Source: Paraspadella gotoi | Lineage: Eukaryota; Chaetognatha | DNA: 64,000 nucleotides | Direction of reading: 5' to 3' | Assembly (NCBI GenBank): GCA_051294375.1 | Contig: CM119267.1 | Location: 26,580,404-26,644,403 of the forward strand | The notes under the pieces: model-generated | Told to the model about the DNA's origin: nothing | Databases searched by the model: none | What the model saw: the letters and a program-made list of their open reading frames with translations, nothing else | Part shown: piece by piece, positions 24,571-35,460 of the stretch | How positions within the stretch are numbered: the first letter of the stretch is position 1 | Layout: every line of letters starts with the position of its first letter | Position numbers and translations under genes: made by a program

Positions 24571-26190
24571 TGGAAAGTCCATAATTCTCTACCTGAGAAA
24601 TTTTTCATTGTGATATTCGTTTTATTCATTAAAATTGGAAATTAATTAATTAAAATCTCCTTCTCTCTGCGTTATTAAAAAAAAAATGAATTAGGATTGA
24701 ACTCGTAAAATTAGGCATCACGTTCGTGCATGTTATCATTTTGCTATCGCAACATCGGTTTTTTACTCCCATTTTTTCTTCTCGTCACTCTTTATTTTTA
24801 TTTTTTATCTTCTTTCCTTTTTATTTTTCTTTCCTTTCTATTTTTTCTTTCCTTCTCTTTCTATTTTTCTTTCTATTTTTTTTTTCTTCTTTCTTTCTTC
24901 TTTCTTTTCCTTTCTATGCTTTTTTCCTTAATATTCTTCTTTCCTTTATATTCTTTCTTTCCTTCTATTATTCTTTCTTCTCCTTTCATTCTTTCTTTCC
25001 TTTCTATTCTTCTTCTTTCCTTTCTATTCTTTCTTTCTTCCTTTCATTCTTTTTCTTTCTTTCTTTTTTTTCTTCTTTTCTTCTATTCTTTTTTTCTTTC
25101 TTTCCTTTCATTCTTTCTTTCCTTTCTATTCTTTCTTTATATTTATTATTTTTTTCTTTCTCTTTCTGTTTATAAATTAATTTTCTTTTCTCATATTGAT
25201 TTTTTTTAGTATTCAAAATTTGTTGTCAATCCAGATTTTTAGTTGGATCTGCTTATCAGCAGATTTCGACTCTATAATTCACTTGTTCGGTCCGCGGTTC
25301 CACCCAAAAATATTGTCGGTAAAATCATTATTATTATATCAGAACTCGAATTATGATAAATTATGCAAAAAAAAAATGTCCATCCGTCCGTCCGGTCGGT
25401 CCATCCCCTTAGCAAAAAACTCCAATTACTCGTGATTGGATGGATGGATTGGTATGAAATTTTGTTGTGGGTAGGAAACTGTGTGATTGAGATGGATATG
25501 AAGTTCGAGGGATCGTGCGAGTGGAAATTGGTTTAAATGGAAACAAAAAAAAATCTATTTCACTATTTGAACGCCAATTGCTTATGAGTAGATAGGGCAA
25601 TTGACTTGAAATTTGTGTATAATGGTAGGGAAGTGTGTGATTGAGCTGGATATAAAGTTTTGATGGGAATCGTGCCAGTGAAATGAGTTGAAATGGAAAA
25701 AACAAAAGTCATATTTTCAGTATTTTTACTTAAATTGACTCATAATTATTATGTAATTTATTAAAAATTGGATAGAAAAATTGAAATTGAATTTGGTGTG
25801 GGTAGAAAGTATGTGAAAAGCTGGATATAATATTTTTGATGGAACGTAGTTAGAAGTGGAAAGAGTTCAAATTAGAAAACCAAAAGACACATTATTTGAA
25901 TTTTTTAAAGTTTCTCTCTCTCATCTCCTCTGATTGATTGATTGATTGATTTGACCAAATTATGCCAATTGACCAAATTCTGAAAGTAACCAAATTATGC
26001 CAGTTGACCAAATTCTGCCTGTTTACCCAAATTATGCCAGTTGACCAATTATGCCAGTTGACCAAATTATGCCGTGTTGACCCAAATTATCTTAATTGAC
26101 CAAATTAGGTCAGTTGACCAAATTATGTCAATAGACCAATTATGTCAGTTAACCAATTATGTCAGTTGACCAAAATTATACAAGTTGATT

Positions 26191-26405
26191 TCTCTTTCTA
26201 TTTCGAAAACCCCCCCACATTAGCCTTTTGTCTCTCCAAAAGGCGAGACACCGCGCTGTGACCAGACATTGTGAACAGAAAACAAAAGTCAAAACGAAAA
26301 AAAAGCTCCCGGCCCTCAGCGGCAGCAGAGCTGCTGCAGGGCCCTCGTCCCGACGCTGCATCACTCTGTCAAGGTGTGCCTGAGCCGGGGCACGCGATCA
26401 CTTCT
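26191..26405 (+). repeat. DIRS left inverted terminal repeat
   Basis: Matches the reverse complement of 31290-31520, strongest in the block ACATTAGCCTTTTGTCTCTC and CGCTGTGACCAGACAT, more diverged toward the inside (GCAGCAGAGCTGCTGCAG region). The outermost 20 bases differ between the two ends, as is common in DIRS elements. Confidence 0.75.
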
Positions 26406-27096
26406 TTTTTCGCGCTCTATGTGATCAGTCGCTTCGCTTATTTTAGCCGCTTTTTTCGATTATTTCGGGACTTTTCCTTCGATATTATTGCTTTTCATAT
26501 CGAATTTTGAAGCTTTCACGGCTCGCTCTCTTTGGTTTTAAATCGGACGATCGTAAGAATTCGCGCGGATTTTATCTCGAAAAGGATCGCGCTGCATTCG
26601 CAGTTCGACGAAATCTTCGTTCCGACAAGGGTTTGAGGGAACCCTGAGATTCACGTGGGCGCGCGACTGGCGTCGCCAGATTTGCACTCCGCCCGGTCGG
26701 TGTTTCTCTTCCCACCCCCTCCTCTGTTTAGGCGCTGTCTTCCGTTACCTCGTTACGGCGCTGCCGCCGCGCGCAGGGGCGCCGCAACCCGGCACCAGTT
26801 GGTGTCGGTTCGGGGGTGGCACAGGCCTACCACTGCAGCCCTGGGGGCGAGCGCAACGGCTGGAGGCTCTGGAGTATTCTTGAGGACGCCCTCAACGGGT
26901 TTTCAAGGAGATGCAGGATTCGCTTCCCGGAGATAGAAAGATTTCCGCGAGTGAGCCTTAATGTATGGAATGTTCTTTTTTCGAAGTCGTTTGCAAATTC
27001 TTTTATTTTGCCCCTCCATCAAATTTTTGTTTCTTTCGTTTTTTATTATTTTTATTATTTTTATATCACACGCCGGCGTTTTTTTCTCGTTACTGA

Positions 27097-27173
27097 GGCT
27101 AATGTCGGGGGGGTTTCGAATAGAGAATCTGCTATCTTGAATGAATTATGATTCTTATCGAACCCCCCACATT
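27097..27173 (+). repeat. DIRS internal complementary region
   Basis: First half (GGCTAATGTCGGGGGGGTTT onward) is complementary to the extreme left end. Second half (TGAATTATGATTCTTATCGA and CCCCCCACATT) is complementary to the extreme right end. Together they mirror a joined end-to-end circle junction, the feature used by DIRS elements to regenerate termini. It lies about 0.9 kb from the left end rather than next to the right repeat. Confidence 0.65.
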
Positions 27174-28559
27174 CCTCTCCGCCGCCGGCCCCTTTCGCCT
27201 CCGGGTGGGATGTTGTCGCGGCGTGTGGTTCGGTTTCCGTTTTTTTTTTTTCTGTGTGTGTTTAGTTTCAAATATTTTCTTTTTTGCTGAATATTGTGGA
27301 TAGAGAGAAAGAAGGGGGGGGTTTCCTCGATTTGATATGTAATCTAATTCTCGTCGTTTTTTGCTTACGTCATGGGATTCTTATCGATACGGACGACTTC
27401 ATCTTCGCCTTTCCCTTCGCGCTGGTCGCTTGACGAAGTTTCTTCCGCTTCCAGAGAGCAGTCCCGCCCACGGCTACCTGCCTTCGGCTCTAGACGCAAC
27501 GCGTCGCCTTCACCGCCTGGACGGCACACGGCGTCCGCACTCAGCCCGGACTGGACAAACCCTCATCGGGAGATGGAGAGGTGAGCGTCCGACCCAAGAC
27601 GTCGATCGGGCCTTTCTACGCCTGCAGGCCCGCCGCACAGGAGCGCGCGTCGCCGTCTGATGGTAGTTATCAGAAGCAATGGCGTTCGCTTGTTCAACAG
27701 TCTCGAGAGTAACAGGAGAGTTGGCGAGAAAGCTGGAGTCAATCGCACAACCATCCGCAACCTTCGCACACAATTCGTCGATGGAGTGGACACAACGCCT
27801 CACCGAGCGTCGTTTCTACTTCCAGATCACGAACGGGTGTTTTGATCCCGCCTTCCGAAGCGGCTATACTACACCATTATCCTGTACTGCCAGGCGACAC
27901 GTACGCACGTTGCAGGGAGGCGGGCGGTCGAACAGCAGCCGCCTTTTTTTTTCGTTCGCCGGAGGATCATAACGCCTTTGGTAGAGGTCATCAATAGGCG
28001 GGGCTTTTCAGGGGGCAGGTGGCGGTGCGCATGGCTTCGCCCCTCCGACCGACATTGCGTCTTTTCCAGGAATCTGCGTTTAACTCGGCGCTTTGGAGTT
28101 CGAGTTCAGTTTTTGCGAAGGCGTCGATACGATCTGCGCTTGGACCTGCGCAGATTGCGCGCCCACCAAAAAAGTTTGTTCTTCAGATATTCTTTCGGAG
28201 TCAAGTTCCTCACGCGTCAACGCCGTCTTTTTCCGATCCGCCTTTCGCACCTACGCTTTGTTGATAACGCCGTCAGGTTCTCTAAGCGTCGAAGACCAGT
28301 CTCCAAGCCGTACAAGACGGCGCAGAAGCCCTTTTTTCCCTCGAAAGTCGCGCGGAAACAGGCCGGACAGGGGAGCCAAGGCCCGCAGAATGACGGGGCT
28401 TCTCCGCCTTTGTAGTCGCACGTCGTTTCTGGCTGCAGGGCCCTCTTCAAGATTTGACGATAATCTCAAGATCTCCAAGATCGCCGACTCCCTACCCAGT
28501 TTCCTCGGCCCTTCCAACGCAACGCCATCTTTCGGCGAAACAAGGACGATGCAGTCAGG
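27174..28559 (+). pseudogene. DIRS 5' coding region, gag-like, decayed
   Basis: GC-rich stretch with coding-like composition but no frame open for more than about 160 codons. In DIRS elements the gag gene occupies this place. No gag motif is recognised here, so the assignment rests on position alone. Confidence 0.35.
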
Positions 28560-29260
28560 CGGATTTTTTCCGCCGCCTTAAGTGGAACAGGAGCGACTCG
28601 AGAAGTAGAAGCCTCTCATTCTTTACTCCAGGTTTTTGCTCGGTTCCAAAGAAGAAGGGTGAAGAGGCCTTTTTGCAACCTGAAGCGGCTCGGACGCCGC
28701 TTTTCTCTTCTCCTCATGGAGTCCGCACGGAAGTCAAGAAATCAGGATTTTTCGACGGGGCGTTTGGAGGCCTCGATTCGACCTGCGCGAGGCCTACCTT
28801 CCCCTTTCCTTTTCACGAGGAGCTCCGAAAGTTTTCGGTCAATTTCATCTGGAAGGTCGGATCTGCCAGTAGAAGGCCCTCCCCTTGGGTTTGGCGCACG
28901 GGACCCGGGGCTCTCACGAGAGACGCTCCTAGTTCAAGAGTTTGAACAGAAGGGGCCTTCGGTTTTTTCCCTTCGATATCGACGACTTCTTTCTTGGTCT
29001 CGTCGAAGGTAGGAGTGTGCCTCAAGCTATGTTGAAGAACGGTTCAGCTGCTCTTGAGGCAGGTTTCATCGCTCGCCTCACGTGCCCTTTCCGCACGGCG
29101 CGTTCAGTCTCTTATTCACGCGACAACGCTCGGCAGCCACGTTCGTTTTTTTCTCAGGGTTTCACTGACGGCCACCTTCATTGCGATCTCGCTTGCGCCG
29201 CCCCAAGTGCGATCCGGATTTAGCGACTCTCCTTTTGTCCCTCTCCGCCGGCGTTCTGTC
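28560..29260 (+). pseudogene. DIRS reverse transcriptase, frameshifted
   Basis: Across shifting frames the order of RT landmarks is preserved: RPFCNLKRL (cf. RPV.NLK.LN), FDLREAYL (cf. DL.DAY), ALPLGLAHG (cf. LPFGL), and FDIDDFFLGLVEG at about 28969-29007, the YxDD-type catalytic box. At least three frame changes are needed. It functions, when intact, in target DNA synthesis from the element RNA. Confidence 0.7.
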
Positions 29261-29299
29261 CTTTCTTCCCGGACACGCCACGACAGCCACGCTCGCATT

Positions 29300-30340
29300 T
29301 CCGTTCTCCGTGTGTCGAATCCGCCCGGATTCTACGGAGCGTCAACCGCGTCTACCGCTCCGAGAGAGATCCTCGATCGCCCGACGTGCCTGACGTTTTC
29401 AGCGCGGGAGGAGCCTGGAGTGGTGTCGTCGTTCGTCTGGAGGACTGCGTCGCGCCGGTGGACGACTCTGCTTCCACGAGGATTGCGCCCACTAGTGACG
29501 CACGGACGCCTCGCAGGAGGGTGGGGCATCCTTTCCAGGGAGAGCTTCACCAGGGGACCTGGGAGGCTGCTGATGTCCTATCACCATATCAATGTAAGAA
29601 TTCATGGTGATTGAAGATTTCCTCTCTCGATTCGGCAGCTCTCTGAGAAATACGAATCTCCTTTAGAAAGGCGACAGTTTGGTTTCGTTTGCTCTGTCTC
29701 CAGCACACGTGCAGTCCGATTACGACGGGAAAGCTAGCACTCGAGGTCGATCCAGGGAAGATACTCTTAACTTGATCGCTCACGCCCTGGGAGTTCCAGC
29801 ATCTCCGGGAGTCACCTGTACGTGAGGAGAACTTGAGTTGACGTGATGCCGGTCGTCGAGGACGCCTAGTTGCGGATATGGCAATCCATTCCACGGATCT
29901 TCCGTCAGATCTGCGAGACCTTCGAGCTCTCCCTCCAATCGATCTCTTATGCTTACGAGGATTCGACGCAGGTGCGCCGCTTTGCTTCTCTTGGAAGGCG
30001 AGGCCCAACGGAGGGTGTGGACGCCCTCGCCCAGATTTGGAGCTTCCGATCGGGCCTTTCTCTTTCCTCCCCCACCTCTGCTTCCGAAGCGTCATCCAGA
30101 AGCTGGAGGAGTCATCGGGGATCTTCCTTCTGGTCGCACCCTTTTGGCCAAGCCCAGAAGTTGTTCCCGTCGTTGTTGAACTGAAGTTTTTGGAGCTCGA
30201 CGCCTTCCAGCTCCAGAGGACGCCGTCGTCGATTCTCAGCACAGGATCCCCTCCACGCCGCAAGACCGAATCGCCTCAGCTGGTCGTTTGGCAGATTGCG
30301 GCGGGCGAACAACCTCAGGACGACCTCAGCGATCGGCCTT
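29300..30340 (+). pseudogene. DIRS RNase H and downstream tether region
   Basis: RLAGGWGI and HHINVR (29500-29600) correspond to the TDAS..GWG and IN.LEL boxes of DIRS-type RNase H. Further on, IFRQICETFELSLQSISYAY and TEGVDALAQ (29880-30050), followed by LLVAPFWPSPEVVP (about 30120-30165), match the conserved stretch that links RNase H to the recombinase in this superfamily. Broken by frameshifts. Confidence 0.65.
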
Positions 30341-30479
30341 CGACATCTTTTCTGACAGCTTGGAGAGACTCGGAACGAGATCGTTACGTCGAGCCTGGAC
30401 CTCCTTCTGCTCTTTCCTTCACAATGTAAGGAAAGTTCGAGGAGCTTGATGCGTCTCTGAAGGTAGTTCTGGAGTACTG

Positions 30480-31290
30480 CCCATCTGTGGGGTTGGGCTT
30501 GTCGCACCGCACAGTGAACTTCACCCGCCGGCGATTTCGGCCACTTTGCGTCGCAGGATCGTTCTCGGTTGGGGAAACAACCCCCTCGTTCGACGCTTTT
30601 CAGAGGGACCTTCGAGCGGCGCCCTCCGTCTGCGTCGGATTTTTCCTCCGTGGATGCGGCTCGCGTTCTACGCGTTTTTGGACAGCGTCGCCCTCCCGCC
30701 GTCTCCCGCTCACGTTCTTCGGCGCTCTCTTTTTCTTTTGGCGGCTCGCTTCAGCCAGGAGGCCGTCGGAGTTAGTCTCTCTCAAGTGTGATCTAGCCCT
30801 TTTCTCGCCTCGCGAGGATCAATGGACGCTTCGTGAACCGTAACCAAGCTCATCCAAGGACAGATCGCGTCGGGCACATGGGCCGTCCTTCGGGATGGAC
30901 GCACCTTACGGCGCTACTTCAGCCGTTTGCCCCAATTGCGGCTCTGATGGAGTGGCTTCGAGTCCGCGAATCTGGTTAGCGCCGTCGTCACGATTTCCTT
31001 TTTTTGCGCGCCACCTCTCGCCGCCCTTTACTCCGTTTCCGCCCTCTCAACGGTGTTGCGGGCGATTCTCAAGGCGCTCTTTTTGGAGGCGGATGGTCGA
31101 CGCTCCGGCCAGGATCTACGCGTAGCAACATGGCGGTCTCGGATAGCCATTCGCGTCCGCGGCGTCCGATCGTCGGCGTCATTCAGGCCTGGAGACTGGT
31201 CCGGAAGAATCAGACTTATCTTCCGGTTTGTTACTGCAGGGACGTCTCATGCGGTAGCGCTTCGTTTGCGTTCTCAGGGACTGAGTGACG
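30480..31290 (+). pseudogene. DIRS tyrosine recombinase, frameshifted
   Basis: IFPPWMRLAFYAFLDSVAL and LASARRPSELVSLKCDLALF carry the first catalytic arginine region (SARR.SEL). Further on, IRVRGVRSSASFRPGDW (about 31150-31200) resembles the HxxR box region and RFVTAG the area of the nucleophilic tyrosine. The tyrosine itself cannot be placed with certainty because frames shift. This enzyme replaces a DDE integrase in DIRS elements. Confidence 0.65.
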
Positions 31291-31520
31291 CGTCCCCGGT
31301 CAGCAAGGCACTTCGACAGAAGTGATGATGCGTCGACGGACGGCCCGCTGCAGCAGCTTGCTGCCCCGCTGTGGCGGAGACTATTTTTTTCGTTGACTTT
31401 TTGTTTCTGTTTCACATGTCTGGTCACAGCGCAGTGTTGTGTTCTCGCCTTTTGGAGAGACCAAAAGGCTAATGTGGGGGTGGTTTCGATAAGAATCATA
31501 ATTCCATTCAGAATTCACAG
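31290..31520 (-). repeat. DIRS right inverted terminal repeat
   Basis: Reverse complement of the left repeat, including TGTCTGGTCACAGCGCAG and TTTTGGAGAGACCAAAAGGC. The outer end continues with GATAAGAATCATAATTCC, which is mirrored in the second half of the internal complementary region. Confidence 0.75.
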
Positions 31521-32584
31521 ATTAAATTATGCAAGTTGACCAAGTTAGCTTATTACCACTTAATTATCGTAGGCAGATCCGACATTGTTTGCTCAAACTT
31601 GTTCTTATGCGATTGCCGAGATCCTTATGCTTTTAAGACTTTCAATGGACAAAACATTCCTATATGGGTATACCCAAATAATTATTTTTAGTCGGATCTG
31701 CTTATCAGCAGATCCCGACTCTATAACTCACTTTGTCGGTCCGTCGGTCCGCCCCCTCAATATTGTCGGGCACACACTTATATCATGTCAGAACATCGAA
31801 TTATGATAAATATGCAAAAAAAATGATGTCCGTCCGTCCGTTTGTCTGCTCTGTCCGTCCGTCCGTCCGCTCCCACCTTAGCAAAAAACACCAATTACTC
31901 GTGATTGGATGGATGGATTTAAATGAATTTTGTGTGAGGATAGGTAAGTTGTGTGATTGAGCTGGATATGAAGTTTCGATGGAATCGTCCGAGTGGAAAT
32001 GAGTTTAAATGGAAAAAACAAAAAAAATATATTCACTATTTGAACACCAATTGCTCATGAGTGGATGGGCTGATTGACCTGGAATTTTGTATGTGGGTAG
32101 GAAAGTGTGTGATTCAACAGGAAATCAAGTTTCGATGGATAGTTTGAGTGGAAATGAGTTTAAATGGAAAAAACAAAAAACCTGTTTTACTAATTGATTA
32201 TGCTTCTTTTTTTTTTATATTAAATGTATATGCAGGATATATTAATAAATCAAATAATTAATCAGTTAATTAATCAATTAGTAAATAAATTAATAATTAA
32301 TTAGTCAATCAATCCGTCCATCCATCCCATCTTAGCAAAAGCTCCAATAACTCGTGATTGGCTGGTTGGATTGGAAATAAATTTTTGTGTGAGTAGGAAA
32401 GTGTGTGATAAGCTGGATATAAAGTTTCGATGGAATCGTGTGAGTGGAAATTAGTTAAATGGAAAAAAACATAAGTCGAATTTACTAAAATCTTTTTACT
32501 TATTTTAACCAATAATACTCTAATTAATTGTGTGGGTAGGAAAATGTGTGACGAAGCTTGATATAAAGTTTCAGTGGAAACGTA

Positions 32585-32719
32585 TTATATGATAATCCTT
32601 TCTTTTCGTTGTAAATGATTTAGAGAAAAACAAAGTTTTTATTAGTTTCAACGAATTTGTTTTATTATGTTTTCCAATAAAAACAAATTCGTTGAAACTA
32701 AAAAACTTTGTTTTTCTCT
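32585..32719. mobile_element. 135 bp hairpin insertion with 12 bp TSD
   Basis: Flanked by perfect direct repeats AGTGGAAACGTA at 32573-32584 and 32720-32731. The paralogous copy at about 55479-55491 has a single, slightly altered version of this site and no insertion. The insert opens with AATCCTTTCTTTTCGTTGT, shared with the hammerhead-like units at 14920, 21200 and 63490, and contains a near-perfect palindrome with about 40-base arms (32632-32673 and 32679-32719). Confidence 0.75.
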
Positions 32720-33730
32720 AGTGGAAACGTACAAGTGGAAATGAGTTTAAATGAAAAAAATATGAGTCACATTTACTTGAATCTTTTTATTTATTTTAAC
32801 CCATGATAGATTGAGATGAAATTTGTGGAGCCGGTAGGAAAGTGAGTGAAGAAGCTAGATATAAATTTTGACGGAATGCAAGTTAAAAAAATTATGCAAG
32901 TTGATAAAATGATGCAAGTTAAAAAAATCTTAAAAGCATAAGGATCGTCGCTATTGCCATAAAAAAGAGAGAGAGAGAGAGAAAGAGAGAGTGAGAGAGA
33001 GAGAGAGTGAGAGAGAAAGAGAGAGAAAGAGTGAGAGAGAGAGAGAGAGAGAGAAAGAGACATAAAATAAAAAATCTTAAAAGACTCAAGATCGAGCCAG
33101 AGCCCACTATCAAAGAAAATTAATGAAAAAACCCGGGAAAAAAACTAATGAATCATGCGATAACGAATGATTGATGTAATAGTAATTGATTGAGGTAATA
33201 CTAATTGATTGATGTAATAGTAATTTATTGATGTAATAGGAATTGATTATGATTCGATGATAATCAATTATTGATGCGATGATAGTCATTCACTGCTGTG
33301 ATGATAGTCATTCACTGATGCGATGATTGTCATTCATTTGATGCGATGATAGTCAATAAAAAAAAACAAATGCGTGTATGAGTGAAAGAGAGAGAGAGGA
33401 GAGAGAGAGAGAGAGAAAGAAAGAGAATAAATCCACGAAAATCTCGGATGAAAATATGGAATTTTGTATTGAAAAAAAGCGCGAATAAATGGTAATAATA
33501 AAAAGTTTTTAGAAGGAAAAAAATAATCAGAATTTTTCAAAAAACAAACGGTCACGCAAGAGATCGGACAGAGAGGGACAGACACACACAGAGAGAAAAA
33601 GAGAGAGAGAGAGACAGCCGCTGCAGAGAAAAAGAGAGAGAAAAGAGGCGATATATTATAATAAAAGAGAGAGAGAGAGAGAGAGAAGCTCTACAGCCCC
33701 TTTACTCGTTAAAGAATCAGCAGTACCTAT

Positions 33731-33796
33731 GGCGCCGGACGTAGCGTGAGCTCTTCTCTACCCAAAGGACCGGGTTCGTACCCTGTTCGCGGCATC
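33731..33796 (+). mobile_element. tRNA-like SINE head
   Basis: Carries B box GGTTCGTACCC (33773-33783) and an A-box-like TAGCGTGAGCTC (33742-33753) at tRNA spacing, with a partly paired T-arm. Downstream sequence is not tRNA. A noisy copy is at 56719-56789. Probably a SINE head or tRNA-derived segment within the W element rather than a tRNA gene. Confidence 0.45.
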
Positions 33797-34321
33797 GTTT
33801 TTTACATTAGTGAGCCCACATTATATCTAAAATTTTTTTTGTAAAAAAAAAAAAAAAAGAGAGAGAGAGAGAAAGAAGCTGGACAGACACTGCAGAGCCG
33901 GAACTCGTTTTTAGACAAATCAGAAGAAGCAGTGACGGAGAAAAAGAGAGAGAGAGAGCGACATATATTTAAAAGAAGAGAGAGAGAGAGAGACATATAA
34001 TTTTTGTTTTGTAAATAAAAACATAAACAAATACGAATATTGATATGAAACATGAGGATTTTAAAGATCTTGATCTAGAAGCCATATATGAAATTTCAAC
34101 TCCCTATGATATCACAATTTCAGAAGCCATGATTGCAAAAAAGCGTGACCGAAAGCTAAACCGAATCAAAATCTAGCCAGGACGGGCTTTGCCCGCCTGG
34201 CTCGATAATAGAGGATATTTGTTTGTTTGATAAAATGTAAACAAAACATTTAATAACTGTCCTGACTCAATTTTAATTAATTTAATTAATTTAATTAATT
34301 ATTCTAGTAGGCAGATCCGAC

Positions 34322-35460
34322 ATTGTTTGCTCAACTTGTTTTAATATTTATTTATAGATAGGAAAGGCCAAATTTTTTTTAAAGAATTTTTAAATTTAAG
34401 ACCAGATTCGGATTCTTTTTAAATATTTTATGATGAGTCAAAAATAAGAAAAATCGTAAAAAATCGATTGATATCAGTTTTTTTATATTTTCACTTAAAA
34501 AACGTAAGAATTTTTAAAATCAGTAACTATATTTCATTTAACTTTTTATGCTCTATCAGAATCCATTAAAAAAATTTAAGATTTCCAAAAAAAATTTATA
34601 ATGTGAAAAAAGATAAGTAACATTTAATGTATTAATCAAGACGTATAATGTAAATTTTTTTTCAAAATGATTGCTTAAATATTTAGTCAAGACAACTAAA
34701 AAAAACTTTACTAATAGTCGAAATTTTATATTATCTCTTCAGTTGGTCCCTAAATTACTGGTAAGGGTAGAAAAACATTTTATTACAAATCCCTAACAAT
34801 CCCATACCCTTACCAGTAACAACCCCTAAATTAGGGGCCCTAATCCCTAACCAACCTTAACCCAATTGCTAACCGTTTAAAAAATAAAACATGAAAATAT
34901 TGTTTTTCCTTTCTTTTCCTTGTTTGTTTACGTACGAGTTTTATTAAGAAACATAAATTTCGGACCTGTTCCGGCTTCAATGAAAACCTTCATCGGCCCA
35001 AAAACGAATTTATTTGTGAAACAAATATTTTCACGAAGTTTGAAGGGATAAAGAGAGAGAGAAAGAGTCTGTAAAAATATTTGTTTCACAAATCTGTTTT
35101 TGCGCTGATGAAAGCTTACATTTAAGTTTTAACATGTCTGAAATTTATGTTTCTTTATAAAACTCGTACATAAACAATTCATTTTCTACCTCAAATATAA
35201 AAATTTAAAACAATTATTATTTATTATAAAATTTTTATTACTGAATAAAAAAATGTATAAATTGTATATTATTTCGCAAACTGAAACTCAATGCTAGACT
35301 AGAGGGAAAACAAAATTAAATGGATTAACAAAGCACCGACCGGTGATAGCTAAAGTTGGTTGCGGACGTCGAATAGAAAAGGTACCCAAAAAAGTTATTG
35401 CGGCTCAAAGCTTTGAACTTTCTGGTCAAATGTGAGGGTCCAAAGGTTTATTATTTTTAT
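34322..35460. other. AT-rich intron DNA with decayed hammerhead-like hairpin
   Basis: Contains a CCCTAACC-type tract (34770-34865). It also has an inverted structure in which TTTGTGAAACAAATATTTT (about 35010) pairs with its reverse near 35070, around a GA tract, with degenerate hammerhead-like cores on the minus strand at 34965-34997 and the plus strand at 35105-35140. No coding exon. Confidence 0.4.

Larger units (their letters stand above)
20742..26190 (+). repeat. Duplicated segment, copy 2 (noisy, DIRS-bearing)
   Basis: Collinear with 14458-19899, with frequent one- and two-base indels, including outside homopolymers. That pattern fits raw long-read gap filling better than ancient duplication. 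It contains the second copies of element V, the hammerhead-like core (21278-21313), foldback B, the SINE head, the pyrimidine tract and the W 5' part. It continues after the DIRS element at 31521-32338. Confidence 0.85.
26191..31520 (+). mobile_element. DIRS-type tyrosine-recombinase retrotransposon
   Basis: GC-rich 5.33 kb insertion in AT-rich DNA. It has inverted terminal repeats of about 200 bases, an internal complementary region (27097-27173), and in order on the plus strand decayed RT (DIDDFF catalytic core), RNase H and tyrosine recombinase segments. This order and the terminal layout identify a DIRS-like element. Reading frames are broken by many indels, partly perhaps sequence error. 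It sits exactly at the break between 19899 and 19900 of the empty copy, with GATT (or ATT) on both sides. No methyltransferase domain is evident. Confidence 0.8.
31691..34321 (+). mobile_element. W-family element, long copy
   Basis: From GTCGGATCTGC (31691) to GCAGATCCGAC (34311-34321). The interior contains the CCGTCC microsatellite, about four satellite-like units, a 135 bp hairpin insertion (32585-32719), an AAGTTAAAAAAAT minisatellite, GA microsatellites (32965-33060, 33385-33425, 33595-33690), GATGATAGTCATTC tandem units (33240-33355), a tRNA-like head (33731) and a GC-rich tail near 34175. A noisy second copy is 54452-57408. Confidence 0.6.

Noticed and set aside
14458-26190. Genuine recent tandem duplication of ATP23 intron sequence
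   Set aside because: The 25 N gap at the junction, full collinearity and indel noise favour haplotype or overfilled-gap assembly. Kept only as an alternative.
27510-30507. Several 70-220 codon ORFs on both strands in the GC-rich block
   Set aside because: GC-rich composition gives chance frames. Recognisable motifs follow the plus-strand order of a decayed DIRS element, so separate genes are not supported.
33731-33796. Functional tRNA gene
   Set aside because: B box is good but the acceptor and anticodon arms do not pair convincingly, and a copy lies in another repeat.
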